The notes: generated by a model from the sequence alone, not told the origin. Positions 1 to 14,882 are shown, numbered from the stretch's first letter. The stretch is 64,000 bases of DNA from Diphasiastrum complanatum (GCA_029204225.1 CM055095.1:33939078-34003077), one strand, 5' to 3'. Numbers and translations are program-made.

Positions 1-234
1 TTTCTGTCTTCTCTCTATCTCTTCTATTCTTCTCTTTCACTTTCACCCAAAAATCATGTGGAATGCTAGTGGAGTAGAGTTAGTGGGGGTAGTGTTAAAG
101 GTGAGTAGAGTTAAGGGAAAAAGTAAAAGACCAACTAAAAGTAGCATCTTTGTATAGTTAGGTGTCTATCCTAGTGATCTAACCCTCTTTGACAGGCAGA
201 AGGGCTGCTCACCGACCATATCTGCATCCCTACA
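1..234 (+). repeat. 3' part of a 5' LTR, Ty3/gypsy Tat/Athila-like element A
   Basis: The window opens inside what I read as the 5' LTR of a gypsy element. The LTR end is placed at the CA of the ACA at 232-234 because a primer binding site follows after one base. The LTR start lies outside the window and no second LTR copy is present to confirm it. A pyrimidine-rich stretch (1-50) opens the window. Confidence 0.55.
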
Positions 235-235
235 A

Positions 236-253
236 TGGCGTCGTTGCCGGGGA
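236..253 (+). promoter_or_regulatory. Primer binding site, tRNA-Asp type
   Basis: TGGCGTCGTTGCCGGGGA matches, with one C-to-T change, the primer site known from plant Tat/Athila gypsy elements, which pairs with the 3' end of tRNA-Asp. It would prime minus-strand cDNA synthesis of element A. The clade assignment also rests on the gag remnant downstream, which is related to the Tat-like gag at 44024. Confidence 0.7.
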
Positions 254-1549
254 TAGATTCTCTCTAACTAGTATAGCTGTCTTTTTAGTTGTTTTTGCTT
301 TTTAGAGTGTTTGTAGGTGGTTTTTGGGTAGAGTTAGCTTGTTTTCTGTATTTTTGTGTGCTTGGACTATTCACAGCTAGCGGAGGAGGTGTGAGAGGGT
401 AGAGGAGGCCTAAACAACCTCTAAGGGCTTGACATCCAACCAAAAACCTTGGAAAACCCAAAAAAAACACACAAATCTGCATTTTGGAGGGAAAAGAGAC
501 AAAATTCTCATCAAATTTTGTTTTCTCCAAAACCAATGGGAACCAACCCTCGCATGACTGGCAGCAGCTCTAGGGTATTGTCCCAGACCTGCATAGAAGC
601 CTGCGAGAGGTTAGTTCTAAGCAGATCTTGAAAATCAGAAAAAAAACCATAAAAAAATTCAAAAAAAACCCTTGTAAAAAACCAAAAAAATACAGATCTT
701 CATAAGGACTCTCGTAGAGCTCTCTGAAGTTCCATCTCTATGAGACCAGAACACAGAGAAGCTTGTGAGAGTTAGTTCCCAGTATACAGTGCTAGTGCAA
801 AGGTTCCCAGTGAGAAAAAGATGGGGAAAATCCATCAAACCATCGCAACACTAAAATTTTCAGTTTCAGTGGCCAAGAACACTCGTTGAGAATTCTGGAG
901 TCCCATCTTAGTGAGACAAGGACAAGAAGAGCCTGCGAGAGTTAGTCTGATCCCAGTGAGCAGAAAATTGGATTTAAGTGCTGAAAAATAGACAAAATAA
1001 GAAGATCCAAAAATTTCTTCAAAAGTAACTCTCGTAGACCTTTCCATTGGCTTCAGAATGTCATTTTTACATCAGCGATGAGGTCTGCGAGAGTTAGTAT
1101 AAATTATTGGTGAAGATCAAATCAAAAAAGTGTTTTTGAACCCTCGTAGACAGTGAAATTTTTACTTTCTGTGAGAGTTAACCTTTGCAGGGATTTTCAG
1201 AGCTAGATCCATATTAGATACAACTCATGTAAACCCTGCAAGAGTTACTTCCCAATAAATTCTAAAAAATCAATGTTTTTGACTAAAAATCAGTAAAGAA
1301 ACGTTTTGACAGCCAACCGTCGCATGAATAACCTTCTCAGATTAGGTCAGTAGATAAATTTGCACAAGATCCAGCTATTGTGAAAACCTCAGGCCAATCG
1401 GAACAAGGATCAAAAAGTTATCGAGGAAAAAACCATCGTAAGAGGCCTAAAATCACATTATCGGCCTATCAAATTGATCTGATCCCCTAAGATCCAGATT
1501 ACATTCCACTGTACCAGCAAGATCCAACATCCTTGGACCCTACCACCCA
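254..1549 (+). repeat. Long untranslated leader with an array of hairpin-forming repeats
   Basis: There is no long ORF. Forward motifs of the form AACYCTCGYAGA alternate with their reverse complement, TSTGYGAGAGTTAGT. Forward copies start near 545, 708, 878, 1027 and 1139; reverse copies start near 602, 764, 934, 1086 and 1170. Four of the five pairs are 56-59 nt apart, the last 31. Flanking text is also alike (compare 730-776 with 898-946), so this is a diverged tandem array of about 110-170 bp units. Single diverged motifs follow at 1232, 1315 and 1431. Confidence 0.75.
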
Positions 1550-2440
1550 ATGAATCTTAGATCCGGACGATCAATCGCGAGAAGAGCAGTAAATCAAGCA
1601 CACACCTTCCAGAGTAGCAGCTGTGCAAATCGAGGTAGAGCCAAAACCAGACACCAATGGATCCAATGGGTCAAACCACGTACCTGTTGCACCATTGCAA
1701 GAATTCGGAGGGCACCACGAATGGAAATACCAAAATATGAGGGTCATCAGATCCTATCTGATTCCTCTAGATCTACGAGCAAGCATGCGAAATGTACGGC
1801 GAGCGGACACCGACAGAGAAATTGATACTGTTCCCGATGTCTCTGGTGGCAATTGCACAAGATTGGTACTTCACCTGTCGGAAGAAGAAAAAGCACTCGG
1901 GAAGCGGTTTTAAAGCGGCTCTCATCACGCGCTTTCAACCTAGAAAGTTTCTGGAAAATCTTTTCTCTGCTGAGCAAAGTAAAGATGAGAAAAAGAGAAA
2001 AGGGTCAGGATTATTTCAAACAGGTCAAACATCTAAGATCGAGTGCAATGCAGCCCTAACTCTCGATCCTGTAGTTATTATGTGGTTCCTCGTGGGGTTT
2101 GCCACGTAGTATCAGAAGAGAGCTTAAACGACGGGAGCGGCAGTATGCTACCTTGCAGGAAGCAATGGAAGATGCCATCAGGGAGAGGATGAAGGTTCAG
2201 ACGATGAATCTTATCCAATCACCTACACTCCAATTCCTTCGGTAGCATCATCATCATTCAGCACCACCAACCTGTCCACCGAGCTACTAATGGAACAAAT
2301 GACAAAGCTACACAAGCAGTAGATGGAACAACTGACGACTTAGTTTTGACTAGAAACTGAAGGCCTTGTAGGGAGCTATAGCACCAAATCCAAATCCACC
2401 GGAGCAGAACCAGCTGCAGTATCTCATTGGCTAGTACTCA
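1550..2440 (+). pseudogene. Broken gag of gypsy element A
   Basis: The capsid-like gag region is split over several frames. Pieces include an EKLILFPMSLVAIAQDWY-type stretch at about 1820-1875 and ITRFQPRKF at about 1925-1950. The piece IRRELKRRERQYATLQEAME at about 2110-2170 matches IRRELKCHNEYALLQNAIDD of the second gypsy element (from 44050), which shows the two elements are related. Frameshifts and stops make it non-coding. The remnant stops near 2440, where copia sequence on the other strand begins. Confidence 0.65.
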
Positions 2441-3118
2441 TACTATTGATGGTATCAGCAGAATCAAACTGCAATTTCGAGATGGTATTACTTTCATTCT
2501 TCTGAGTCGTAGCTTGATTGTACTCATAAAACCAATTTTGCTGGCTTGTCATGTGATGAGAAGCACTTGAATCCAAATACCAAGAATCGACATCTTGTCG
2601 GTCTTCAATTGCCATAAATGCTGCTTCATCAAAAAGAAATTCGAAGTCTTTCAAACCTTCTGCTACATTAGCATACTACTACTGTGGGTGCTGCTGTGGT
2701 TGCTTTTTCGATTTGAGAATTCGAAAATCCTATAGCAAATTTTCGTTTGCAATGTCTGCAAAACAGTTTTAATTTTGATGAAATTGACTTCAAATTTGTG
2801 CCTAGTTCAAAATTCAAATTATTATTCGACTTTTATACTTTATTCGACTTCTTTTTATCGAATTTCTTCGAATAAAGAGCCTCCAATTCTGGTGCCGAAT
2901 GAGAGATTGAAGATCCATTTCTCCGGATCTCTTTCTGTAGTAGCATAGATGAAACTCATCCTAATGTAAGACCTTGTTGAGTAGAAATAATGATAGTTGT
3001 CACCATCCAACTTTTCAATAGAATTTGAAGACGACGCATCCATCGTAGACAAATCTGATATTGAAAAATCTGGAAATGAAGACAAACGCTTTGAACTAGT
3101 TACCAAAGCTATGATCTA
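2424..3118 (-). pseudogene. Copia gag-protease remnant
   Basis: On the minus strand 3106-2855 encodes a copia-type gag start (LDGDNYHYFYSTRSYIRMSF). 2654-2424 encodes the aspartic protease motif WYLDSSASHHMT, where the usual D-S-G is D-S-S, probably inactivating. Most of gag and everything after the protease is missing, so this is an internally deleted 5' part of a copia element. It lies inside or beside gypsy element A. Confidence 0.7.
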
Positions 3119-3130
3119 GTTCTGATACCA
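3119..3130 (-). promoter_or_regulatory. Primer binding site, initiator tRNA-Met type
   Basis: On the minus strand TGGTATCAGAAC directly follows the LTR end ...TTTTTCAACA. This is the usual plant copia primer site. Confidence 0.8.
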
Positions 3131-4539
3131 TGTTGAAAAATAACTTGCATACGAGTCTAATAACTATTCGACAATGATAATTCGATTGTAGGAAGAACAA
3201 TAGTTTGTGTAATAACAAAGCTATTAATATCATAAACACAACTTATTATCATTCAAAAGCGCAAAAAATGAATGATAGAGAAAGATCGTTTCTTTGCCAA
3301 TTATCAAATTTCAAACAAGAGGTTAGGCCATCCTAACTTCTAATCCATGGAGATGATGTGCAAAAAGGGGTTAGAACTTGGCCCACCAATATCCTTTACC
3401 AAGAGTGATAAGAATTGCAAAGCTTGTAGTCTCTCAAAGTGTTGTGCTATACCAACCTAGATTTGCTAGATTTGTGCAGTATTTATGTCGTTCCCCAAGG
3501 AGATAGCACTTAAAAGTTGTTTAATTGGTACAGTCCTGACTTATTTTGAATGAAATGGAACCGAGTGTTAATCTGGTTGTCAATAGACATTTTGTAAGTA
3601 ACTAGTATTATTTTTGTTGTGAACGTGTGATGATAATAAACTCCAAACCACGATCTTCCTCAATCAAACCGAATGAAAAGCATTCTATAAGTGAAATGTT
3701 ATCAGAGTAGCTCGAATGAATTACACTCTGGCTGATTAAGTTGTCAGCAAAGACTTGTGTTACGTTCGATGCAGACGTGTACGAACAGACAAATACTTGA
3801 TCTTATTCTTGAACTAATGTGTTCTAGACAGAAGTCCTCAACAACTAAAGGATAGTCACAGCTAAAGAACTCAAATAGTTCGCGAATATGTTAGAAACAA
3901 TTATCTTCATTACCAACACGAATACAGATCAATAACTCAATTCCTCAGGCAAGGACTAACATTTCATACTTCACTATCAGTGACTGTGGAAAACTGCACC
4001 AAGGGATACTTTACTCGGGTGCCAAACACAAAGTACTCGCGCAGACGGGTAAGTTAGTTTAAAGACAGCTCTTTAATTCAGCTTTATAGAAACACAACAA
4101 ACGACTGTATTGTACTATCTGACCAAAGAATGATTTAAGTAATGCATACGAAATTGCTAGTAGATTCGAAATCACTCACACTCAACAGTGCGGAGAACAG
4201 AAATCAAGGGAAATAACCTTCGACGCTCTATTCACTTCTTCAATCTCACAATACAAGAACTCTCTATTTCTCTTGGTGGTGTGAGAATGAAGCATGTCTT
4301 CCTTTTATCACCTACAGAGCGAGCAAACACACCTCTTGAGATTCCTGATGCGTCGCTCCATTGCTAACTAGTTAATAGATGAGTTATAATACATATAAAT
4401 TACATCATTGAAAGTAACTTTCACTAAGAGTTTAATTTACTCTAGTTTAAAGTGACGATACGAATCTAGTCGCTTCGTGTTCCAGGTGTCGTTTTAGTTC
4501 AGGAGGTCTTGTCCTTTAATAAAAGTAAGGTCCTTAACA
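3131..4539 (-). repeat. 5' LTR of the minus-strand copia element (outer end approximate)
   Basis: The inner boundary (3131, TGTTGAAAAATAAC on the plus strand) is fixed by the primer site. A TATA-like GATAAAAGG on the minus strand near 4311, followed by a 5'UTR-like stretch, shows a promoter in this segment. The outer end is a guess: TGTTAAGG on the minus strand at 4539 would give TG...CA ends and a length of about 1.4 kb. No second LTR copy is in the window. Confidence 0.5.
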
Positions 4540-4639
4540 TTTATATCCCGAAAAATGATATAGGCCTCTTTATAATATACATTTGTCCAGCGCATATCTT
4601 CATTTCCAAGTATAAATTGCCATATTTGAGAAAATATTC

Positions 4640-4705
4640 ATTATTTAGCAAATATGTGGTATCACATATCCCCCTCCTCAAATGTGAAACGTCCTCGTGA
4701 ACAGA
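4640..4705 (-). pseudogene. Possible 3' tail of a gypsy polyprotein
   Basis: Minus-strand translation gives HEDVSHLRRGI followed by a purine-rich GAGGAGGGGGATA. That combination resembles the last codons and polypurine tract of plant gypsy elements just before a 3' LTR. It is only about 60 bp with no flanking support, so it is weak. Confidence 0.25.
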
Positions 4706-4799
4706 TAATCTTTGTTTCGAGATTTATCCATTCTTTAGAAAAGAATATTTTCGTATCGTTGAATACTTCACCTTTTAAATATTTGTTAGGTCAAATGTG

Positions 4800-5699
4800 A
4801 AAATACTTAGTAAAACAATTCATATATATTGTATTTTGTATTATTATATATTGTTTTCACATTTTATTCAATATATTGTTATTCATATATATTGTTTATA
4901 TATATTGTTATGTATACTTATTTTATATATATTGTTATGTATTGATTATGATATAATTATTATCTTTGTAATGGTGATGATTATATGAACTTTGTCATTC
5001 ATGCTTTGTGATATCTCACATGGATTTTAGTTCATGAATGCATGACTATTGAACAAGAAAATATTTTGTAGAAATAACCACATTATGAATAATGAGACAT
5101 GCCCATGTATAAACCTCATCAAAAACTAGAGATTATTATTTTGAGTTTAATATGCAAAGTTAAGTGTCCAAAATATTACCCAAAATGTTTATATTCCATG
5201 ACAACACCCTAGTACATGATGCCATTGTTCCTATCAATCTATGATAGATATCTATCCTTTTAACAATATTGCTTTGATGTGCTTTTGGTATTATTATTTC
5301 AGAGCATTTTCTTATCAAAATAGTTGAAACAACAATCAGAAAATAAGCTATGTGCATAACCTTTCTTAATAGAATGTTAAATTTTAATGCCCGAGATCTC
5401 AAACTCTATTGCCTTTGAAGTTGATATAATGATGACTATTAACGCTAACGATATGTTGGTTAGGAAGCTTTGGTTATTGAGAGTTGCTGCCATAGATCTC
5501 AATCTTGGTTGAATTGAATCTACCTGACCTAATTGCTCACAATAACTGATCATTTTTCATGAAAATCAATCTCGACTCTCTGTGTAGAAATTCAACTAGC
5601 AATACAATTGTTGTCAATTTGCTAGTTTGTACATTGTCCTCATTTATTATGAAAGCACTAATTTCGTTTATTAAGATCACAAGGTTAGAAGTGATGGTC
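4800..5699. other. AT-rich intergenic sequence
   Basis: There is no supportable gene. 4815-4945 holds a loose repetition of ATATATTGTT-like words. 5000-5699 may contain the decayed 3' part of the neighbouring Penelope-like element, but no motif is readable. Confidence 0.5.
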
Positions 5700-7316
5700 A
5701 AATAGGTTACAAGCACTTCACAAGGTGTCTTACACAAGAAGGAAATTGACTCGAGCCACTTTAATATTTTCCCTTCATGGAGAATTGAGTTGGATGGTAG
5801 AGATACCGACTAGGTAGTGGCTTTTTGGCTTTTTGGCTTACTGAGTTAGGTATCCTTCGTTAGGGTCTTTATATAAAAAAACTACCAAAATTAGGAAGAT
5901 CCTGACCAAATAAGTCATCAATATATCTTCTAACATGAGTTAATTTACGCAATAAGATGAGAGAAGTACCACTAGAAAATAATATTTGCATAAATTCAAA
6001 TTCATAAGATAAAAGATAAAAGCTAGCTAGATGAACATCACAATTAGTACCCATGGGAATACCTATCGTTTGTTAAAAAACGAATCACCTAGAAAAAATA
6101 TGCAATTATCCAAGAAAAAGTGTAGCCAAGAACAAACATCAACCATTTTAGTCAATCTTTTCTTCTTTGAATCAACATTTTGATTTTTATTCTTAAGCCG
6201 GTTTGAAAAAACATAGGTTTTTTTCTTATAAAGTATGATAGGAGTTGAAAAACTTTATTATTTCTGTAATACCTACAGAATCGTTTAAAAACCAACTACA
6301 ACTAACAAAAACATTTGCATCCTTGAGTAAGTTTATCCAAAGCTCATGAATAGTATGAAGCAACAGTTTGAGACAATTATTTAGACAATTACAAAGGTCA
6401 GTCAACGTAGTTTTATAGGCTGATGGAATAAACCTAGGCCTTTTAGGAATTTTATAAAATTTTCATGCAGCACAAAGAAATGGAAGATTTGGATAACAAT
6501 TAAAGTTATAAAAATGACAAAAATCTTTTTATTAGACTCATAGTTGAAAGAGAACAAGCATTATATGTTCCACTGGAGAATGAACTTCATTCAATAACGA
6601 TTCCAAATAGAATTTTTTGCAAACAAATACAAAATTGCTTGAGCATTTATCCACATACGAAATGACAAAACATCTATGAAACTTATGAAAAAGAACCTCC
6701 TCCTCATTAGAAACTGAAGTATGAGTATTAGAAGATGGGACATATGAGTTACATAATTTATAACTTTAGCTTTCCATTATGATAACAAACCATGGACTCC
6801 AAAAAATTCTTCAATATGGTACATAAAATTATTAATACTCGTAGTCATAGATTTTAACAAGCAAGCATCTACTAAAAGAGGAGGACAAAACTTAGTACCT
6901 TTAGAAAAGGACTCTCTAAAAAACGATGAGAGAAGGATTGATGTATCTGCAGTAACAATATAACCTAAAGAAAGATCACAAAACTTCAAATAAAAGGAGT
7001 CACCACAAGAACAAGGGCTAATAAGGATAGACTACTTTTCTTCTTTCAGACCAATATCAGCATAATTATAGGCTTTTTGTCCTATAGTTTTAACATATTT
7101 CCAAGCAACCACTGGATGATTCCAAATTTTCTTCACACAAGGAGAAAGAGCATTCAAAATTCTGATGTAATTATTCTTATAATGAATACTAACAAGCAAA
7201 GACCTAAAAATAGACCATTTTAATAGGACCACGTTCAAAATTATGAAGCTTATTCGAATTACATCTAAACAAAAAGTTAAATCTTTCTCTATGATTTGTA
7301 CCATTTCTACTAGCAA
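5700..7316 (-). mobile_element. Decayed Penelope-like retroelement (reverse transcriptase)
   Basis: Read on the minus strand, broken frames give, in order, motifs that I recognise as Penelope-like (PLE) RT blocks. AWKYVKTIGQKAYNY is at 7106-7062. GYIVTADTS is near 6965 and KGTKFCPP at 6902-6879 (PLE: KGPKFREP type). A PKRPRFIPSAYKTTLT-like block is near 6450-6400. FFLDNCIFF followed by QTIGIPMGTNC is at about 6110-6040, then LASFYLLSYEFEFMQ, and the catalytic RYIDDLF at 5928-5908. PLE RT has IPMGTNCAP followed by YIDD; copia and gypsy do not. No GIY-YIG endonuclease could be read. Several stops and frameshifts make it dead. The main alternative is a LINE RT, which lacks the IPMGTNC block. Confidence 0.75.
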
Positions 7317-7567
7317 AACAAAGGGATTAATAGATGGAAGAGCAAACCTCTACAATGTTGATAGTAGAAGAACCATAGATTATATTTTGAGTAGTCATGC
7401 AATTGTTTAAAACCAACCCCTCGCGAAGGCTCGAAATTTCTACTAGCAAAACAAAGGGATAAAGAGATGGAAGAGCAAACCTCTGAAGTGTTGATAGTAG
7501 AAGAACCATAGATTATATTTTTGAGTAATCATGCAATTGTTTAAAACCAACCCATCCTTAAGGCTTT
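7304..7567. repeat. 133-bp tandem duplication
   Basis: Unit 1 starts at 7304 and unit 2 at 7437, both with TTTCTACTAGCAAAACAAAG. The units are closely similar up to their last 20 bases. The duplication sits at the upstream side of the Penelope-like ORF. These elements often occur as partial tandem copies, so it may be a remnant of that arrangement. Confidence 0.85.
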
Positions 7568-10066
7568 AGTGTTGACCACACCCCTCGTTTGTTTAACAGG
7601 GGTGGTGGTGAGGCATCTACCCGTGTTAACTCGAAAGATCACTTACAATAGCATTGCAATCAAGTGCCCGCGACTTCTTGGATAAACACTACTTGACTCT
7701 CTCTCACATCGAAAGTCTTTCATGAAACTAACCAGAAAGCCCTTGATCCTCCTAAAAGGACCCAAGCAAGGAAACTTCATGTGAATATGGTTCATACTAA
7801 CATGGTGAGACACAAATTTAATTGGACCACGAGAGAGTCAATCACACAAAAAAAATTCAAACAAGGTTTAATAGAATTTGTGTAAGTGACTCTTGGTAGT
7901 AAATTACAAGGACGACCAAAGAGCCAAATGTACAAAATTCTTTACAAGAGATGAGAATTAACACAACCTACTTTATAACTTTGATACCATCAAGAACAAG
8001 AACCTAAACCTAAACATTAAGAAATATTGAAATATTTATCTAATGAAAAACAATCAAGAGAAACTTGACTACAACTATACATAAAGGAATTTTAATTTTT
8101 TTGATTTTAACACTAAAGGAGTGACCAATATTGAAAGTTGAAAAGAAAGGAAGTAGAGCATCAATCAACCTCAAGTTAAAACAATTTTATAAATTAGATT
8201 TTAAATATAAAAAGTAGATACTTAAAAGAGAACCAGAAAAATGATGAAGGTACAACACAACTTCTTAAGAGGCAATTAATCACAAACTCAAACAAACTTC
8301 AAAAACTTTTTGAAACTAGAGCTAGGTAGAGGAAAGGAAAATATATAGGTGAACTCTAGCAATTGATTAACCCTAATAAGCAATAGACTAAAAACTCCAA
8401 AAAAAAAAGAGCCAAAAAATTATTATGAACCAACAAGAACCGTACAACCTTACCAACCTAACATCAAGTAAGAGATGTTACTTTTAATTAGTGAAATATC
8501 ATATTAGCTATAGGGGCATGCGCACCCTCTCAATATATGCAAATAAGAACATACAACTGGCCACTACTTGGAACGAAAATTCATTAAGAATTTGCATGTC
8601 CGCTAAAGTGACAAATATCTATTTGTGGAATTTATATGGAGAAGTCAGTGATGTCATAAGGTAAAGCTTAGAAACAATATAAGAGCAACTCAAAAAGTTT
8701 AAAAAATCTAAGTCAACAAAAATAAAATTCAATAAAAAAAAATCTTAGCCAAACAGCATTGGTACCCAAGCATCAGTCGCTAATTGGGTTTCGAAAGAAT
8801 CCGAATTCTCTTGAGTAGACCCAGTGTTGACTAAGAAGCAAAAGACAACCAAGAAGAAAGAAAAAAAAAATAATGATAATAATTCAAAAAAAATGAAATT
8901 CCAAAAGTTAAATTTATAAATCTGATTTAAAATTAAGCAAAATTAAAAAATTAAAATTAAATAAATAAGAACAAGGATCATAATAATGTATACAAGTTAC
9001 CGAAACAAAGACAAAATACTAGAAACAAACTGGCAGTAACTATCTTTGGTTTCAAACAGCTTGCTATAGAATTGGGTTAATGCAGCTGAGTTTTTCTATT
9101 TTAGTGATGGACTATAGTCAAACTCCTAACCTAAAGAAGAGAATATTAAGGAAACCTTAACCGGTTCAATAGAGTTTGAAGAACGTCAATGCATCAAGGC
9201 TGAAAAAAGCTTGTGGTTCAAAGTTTTTTATGTCCCTATGATTTTGAAGGTTCTTATTTAGAAAATGAAGCAAACATGGGGGGGTTATGGAAGCATTTCC
9301 TAAATTTTGGCCATTTCAAAAACATAGCGTCTACAACCACAAAAGGGACATTAACTCTCTTTGAAACATGAATCAAGTATCTGAATTCAAGTTCTGAATG
9401 TGAGAGAGGTCCTACTACCAGCATGTGGTGGGCAAGCGTTTCACATGAGAGTGTGAGCCAAAGACCCTATACATTGTGTTGCTTATAGGTTTGAGGCCTA
9501 TGAAAAATGTTCTTGAATGTGTTAACACATCCCAGACGTTGTTCTAGTACTAGTCTCCGGTTCGGACGTCTTATACTCTTTCTTTAAGACTGGCCAATGG
9601 CTGTGCTACACAGAAGCACCCAAACAGTTTGCACTTCAAAAGTAGGTTCAGCATCTAGGACGTGAAGGAAAAGTCAAGAGAGTGCCGGCCTGGAGGGAGG
9701 ATGGGATAGATAGCCTCGCCCCTAGGTGGTTAATGCCTAATGCCCCAGTGCCACCCATGATGCCACACCTTGCACTGAGGGGCACCATATCTCTTCAGCC
9801 CATAGCCAAGGGTCAGAATCTCTTTTGACAAGTATAGGTTATACTTCCAAGGCGAAACGCCTATCACAGAGATTGCGTGCCTTAAGCACGCATCGGGTTT
9901 TATGTGTCAAATAACTTACGATTTACGAAATCCTAATACATTACAATCAGAAAGACAATCATCATTAAGCTTCTTGTGATTGCTGGCACCATAGGTCACC
10001 ACACTCGAAATGGTTGAGGAAAGGTAACGCTGATCAAAAAGCGGGAAACCAACAATCTCTCTGGAA
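7568..10066. other. Intergenic, no gene recognised
   Basis: I see no coding region. 7568-9200 is AT-rich. 9640-9900 is noticeably more GC-rich, with words such as GCCCCTAGG, and looks unlike its neighbours, but I cannot assign it. Confidence 0.4.
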
Positions 10067-10112
10067 AATGGACTATTGTGATAAAGCTTAATGGACTATT
10101 ATAATAAAGCTT
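10067..10112. repeat. Two tandem 23-bp units
   Basis: AATGGACTATTGTGATAAAG-type unit at 10067-10089 is repeated with two changes at 10090-10112. It lies downstream of the eEF1A stop codon, possibly beyond the transcript end. Confidence 0.8.
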
Positions 10113-10449
10113 GTTGATGTTACATCACAAATCATCAAATCCTTGTCAAGATGCAGAACGACCATCAACTAAATCAACCAAGCTTAATACTCACACGAAA
10201 CGCTCAAATGAGCAAAGTGCACAGATGAGCCTAGAAAACCTATCCAAGCACACTCTTTCATGTATTTGCATGCAACTGATGAAACAAACTGAAGAAAAAA
10301 ACATAACAAGACACTATATGCTCACAAAACACACAAACATGCCACCGCCTATCTAGTACCCAATTTTCTTCCTGGATAGCCATTAACACCCTGATACTTA
10401 TATGAGGATCACTATAATCATTGCTCGAGTTGGATAATTCCTGCACAAG

Positions 10450-12800
<2,351 letters not shown>

Positions 12801-14877
12801 CATTTCATAGTTCAGGACATATTCTCCACCGTTGGATCTCCCCCATCGAACCGTGATGGGATATTGGTGTATGTTTGACGTGGCTATATCGAAACATGGC
12901 CCTTTGATATTTTACAATAAAGGCAGGGTGTTTTGGAGCTCATTGGCTCTTAAGAAAACCTCCACATCACCATAAAAAAATCTATTTTACTTAAATGGAT
13001 AATATATATGTGACTCTTACCCTAGCGGAGCCTCGTATTGGTTGTGGGCCGACGAATCGTTGGTGGCCCTATTGTCATGCCCTCTCTTAGCAATGGAGGT
13101 GTTGATAAAAGTGGGCCAAATCATGTGCTTCACCCAACCATTCCTTCACAAGTTCACAATTCTCATGATAACGAGTTTTTAATCATGAGAATGGGATCCT
13201 TCCAATATCACCTTTTGTATCATTACTCCATTCTTCGCATTTGTTACTCCCATTTTGTAGCTCCTCATCGTAACTTTTTGGTAGAATCCTCACTTGCTCC
13301 GTCTACCACCTTCTCCTTCCTTTATTAGCAATTTCACCTTCAGTATACGACACTTCTACCCTTGCTCAGTTTGTGTTTCCCCCCATCACTACTAGCCTTT
13401 CTCTTCCTTCTACCTTCTTTTCTTCTAGTTCTTCATTTCTTCCTCCCCTATTAAATGTGTTCCCTGCAGCAAGTGCTATTACAAATCCCACCTTTACTGC
13501 TTCAATTGCGATCAAGCTTAATTTTGTCATGGCTCATGGATCTTATGCCTGCAATAACAACTCCACAACTTCTCGTCTCAACTTTGAAATCAGAGCCTCG
13601 TGATCTAATCATCCCTTTGTCGGCCCCATTGAAAGAAGGGACATGGAGGGTCATATGGCGGGGTTCACTTTCAAGCATCAAATTTCATCGACCAAGCTAT
13701 ATAAGAGTCTCTGTCAAAAAAGCCCAAGAGCATCAAAAGGGAGCCTCAGCCAAGAGAGGTCATCATGAGCAATTGTCCAACACACATACACGCATGTTTG
13801 CAAGCAAATTGCCCACATAAGCATCTGCACCACAACTACAAGTAGCAAATTGCAGATTAACCAAGAAGGAATTCAATCCAACACCGTTGGCCAACTCCTT
13901 CATAGAGTGGCCCAAATGTTTGATTTGCTTGGTTGTTTCCTAATTATTTTTTTGAAAATGACTTCTAGGTCCACTCCTTAGCCTCCATTTGTCAAAGTAA
14001 TTGAATGTTTTGGGGACTTCCAATGGAAAACATATCGTGTCAGTACTGAGGGTGGGTTTCTCAAGCTCTTGGTCATGGTTCTTTCATGTTTAAACTACGC
14101 AATGTGTAGGAGGTCAATTTTGTTCTTGCTTGTAGTTCTTACCAATTTCGTAGTAGCTCTGTCTATGTCATTCGATAAACTTATAGTTTTTCTATAGAAG
14201 ATATCATGCAAAAGAGGGGGTGTCTATTTGGGTGGAGCTCCTCTTTTTTCCTCCCAAATTGATGCCTTTTTTTAACACAATTTTGAAAAGCCTAGACAAG
14301 GTGTTGCTAATCCAACATTGTTGTTCTCCCACATGTTTGCAACTACATCCTTTCAAAGGTTGCTTATCTATTGGTGGAAGAACTACATTTTCATTGTTTG
14401 GATAATTAGTATTTCCAATCTGTATGTTTTCAAAGACTTGCTGAGCTCTCGCTATTATTGCAAAAAGTTTTGACATGCTTGCGCAAATTGTTCTCTCCCT
14501 GCTCTCTTTACATCAGTTATCCTTGCACTTGCAATTTCTTCTCCTCATAAGACCTTGTCGAGTGTTGTTTATATTCCCAACCTATCGTCTACTACCACTG
14601 TTGAACCCTCTTTTATAACAGTCAAAGAGCCATTCCTTTCAACACTAAGAGTGTGATAACCATGGAAGTCATGGATGAGGCTCTATTGGACCACATTGTT
14701 GTTAGATTTCATTTTTGAAATCATTGGTAATGTGGAACCATTTTATGAATCGTGTGTAGTTTAACTCGCAATCTCTAATGACATTCTCTTGCTTATTTAA
14801 AAGGCTCCCTCTTTGAGAAGATGAGCTTTTTGTGTATTGTATCTACTCCATGCTGAAATTAGAAGAGCCTCCGCGAG
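12801..14877. other. Intergenic, no gene recognised
   Basis: The longest open frames (13038-13328, 13455-13820, 14204-14476) resemble nothing I know and have low-complexity Ser/Pro/Leu composition. I take them as chance ORFs. Confidence 0.4.
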
Positions 14878-14882
14878 TTGGG

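Noticed and set aside
5908-6054. Copia or LINE reverse transcriptase as explanation of YIDD
   Set aside because: The IPMGTNC block before it and the KGTKFCPP block upstream fit Penelope-like RT, not copia, gypsy or LINE.
9640-9900. Organelle DNA insertion (GC-richer segment)
   Set aside because: I could not recognise any plastid or mitochondrial gene in it; a database search would decide.
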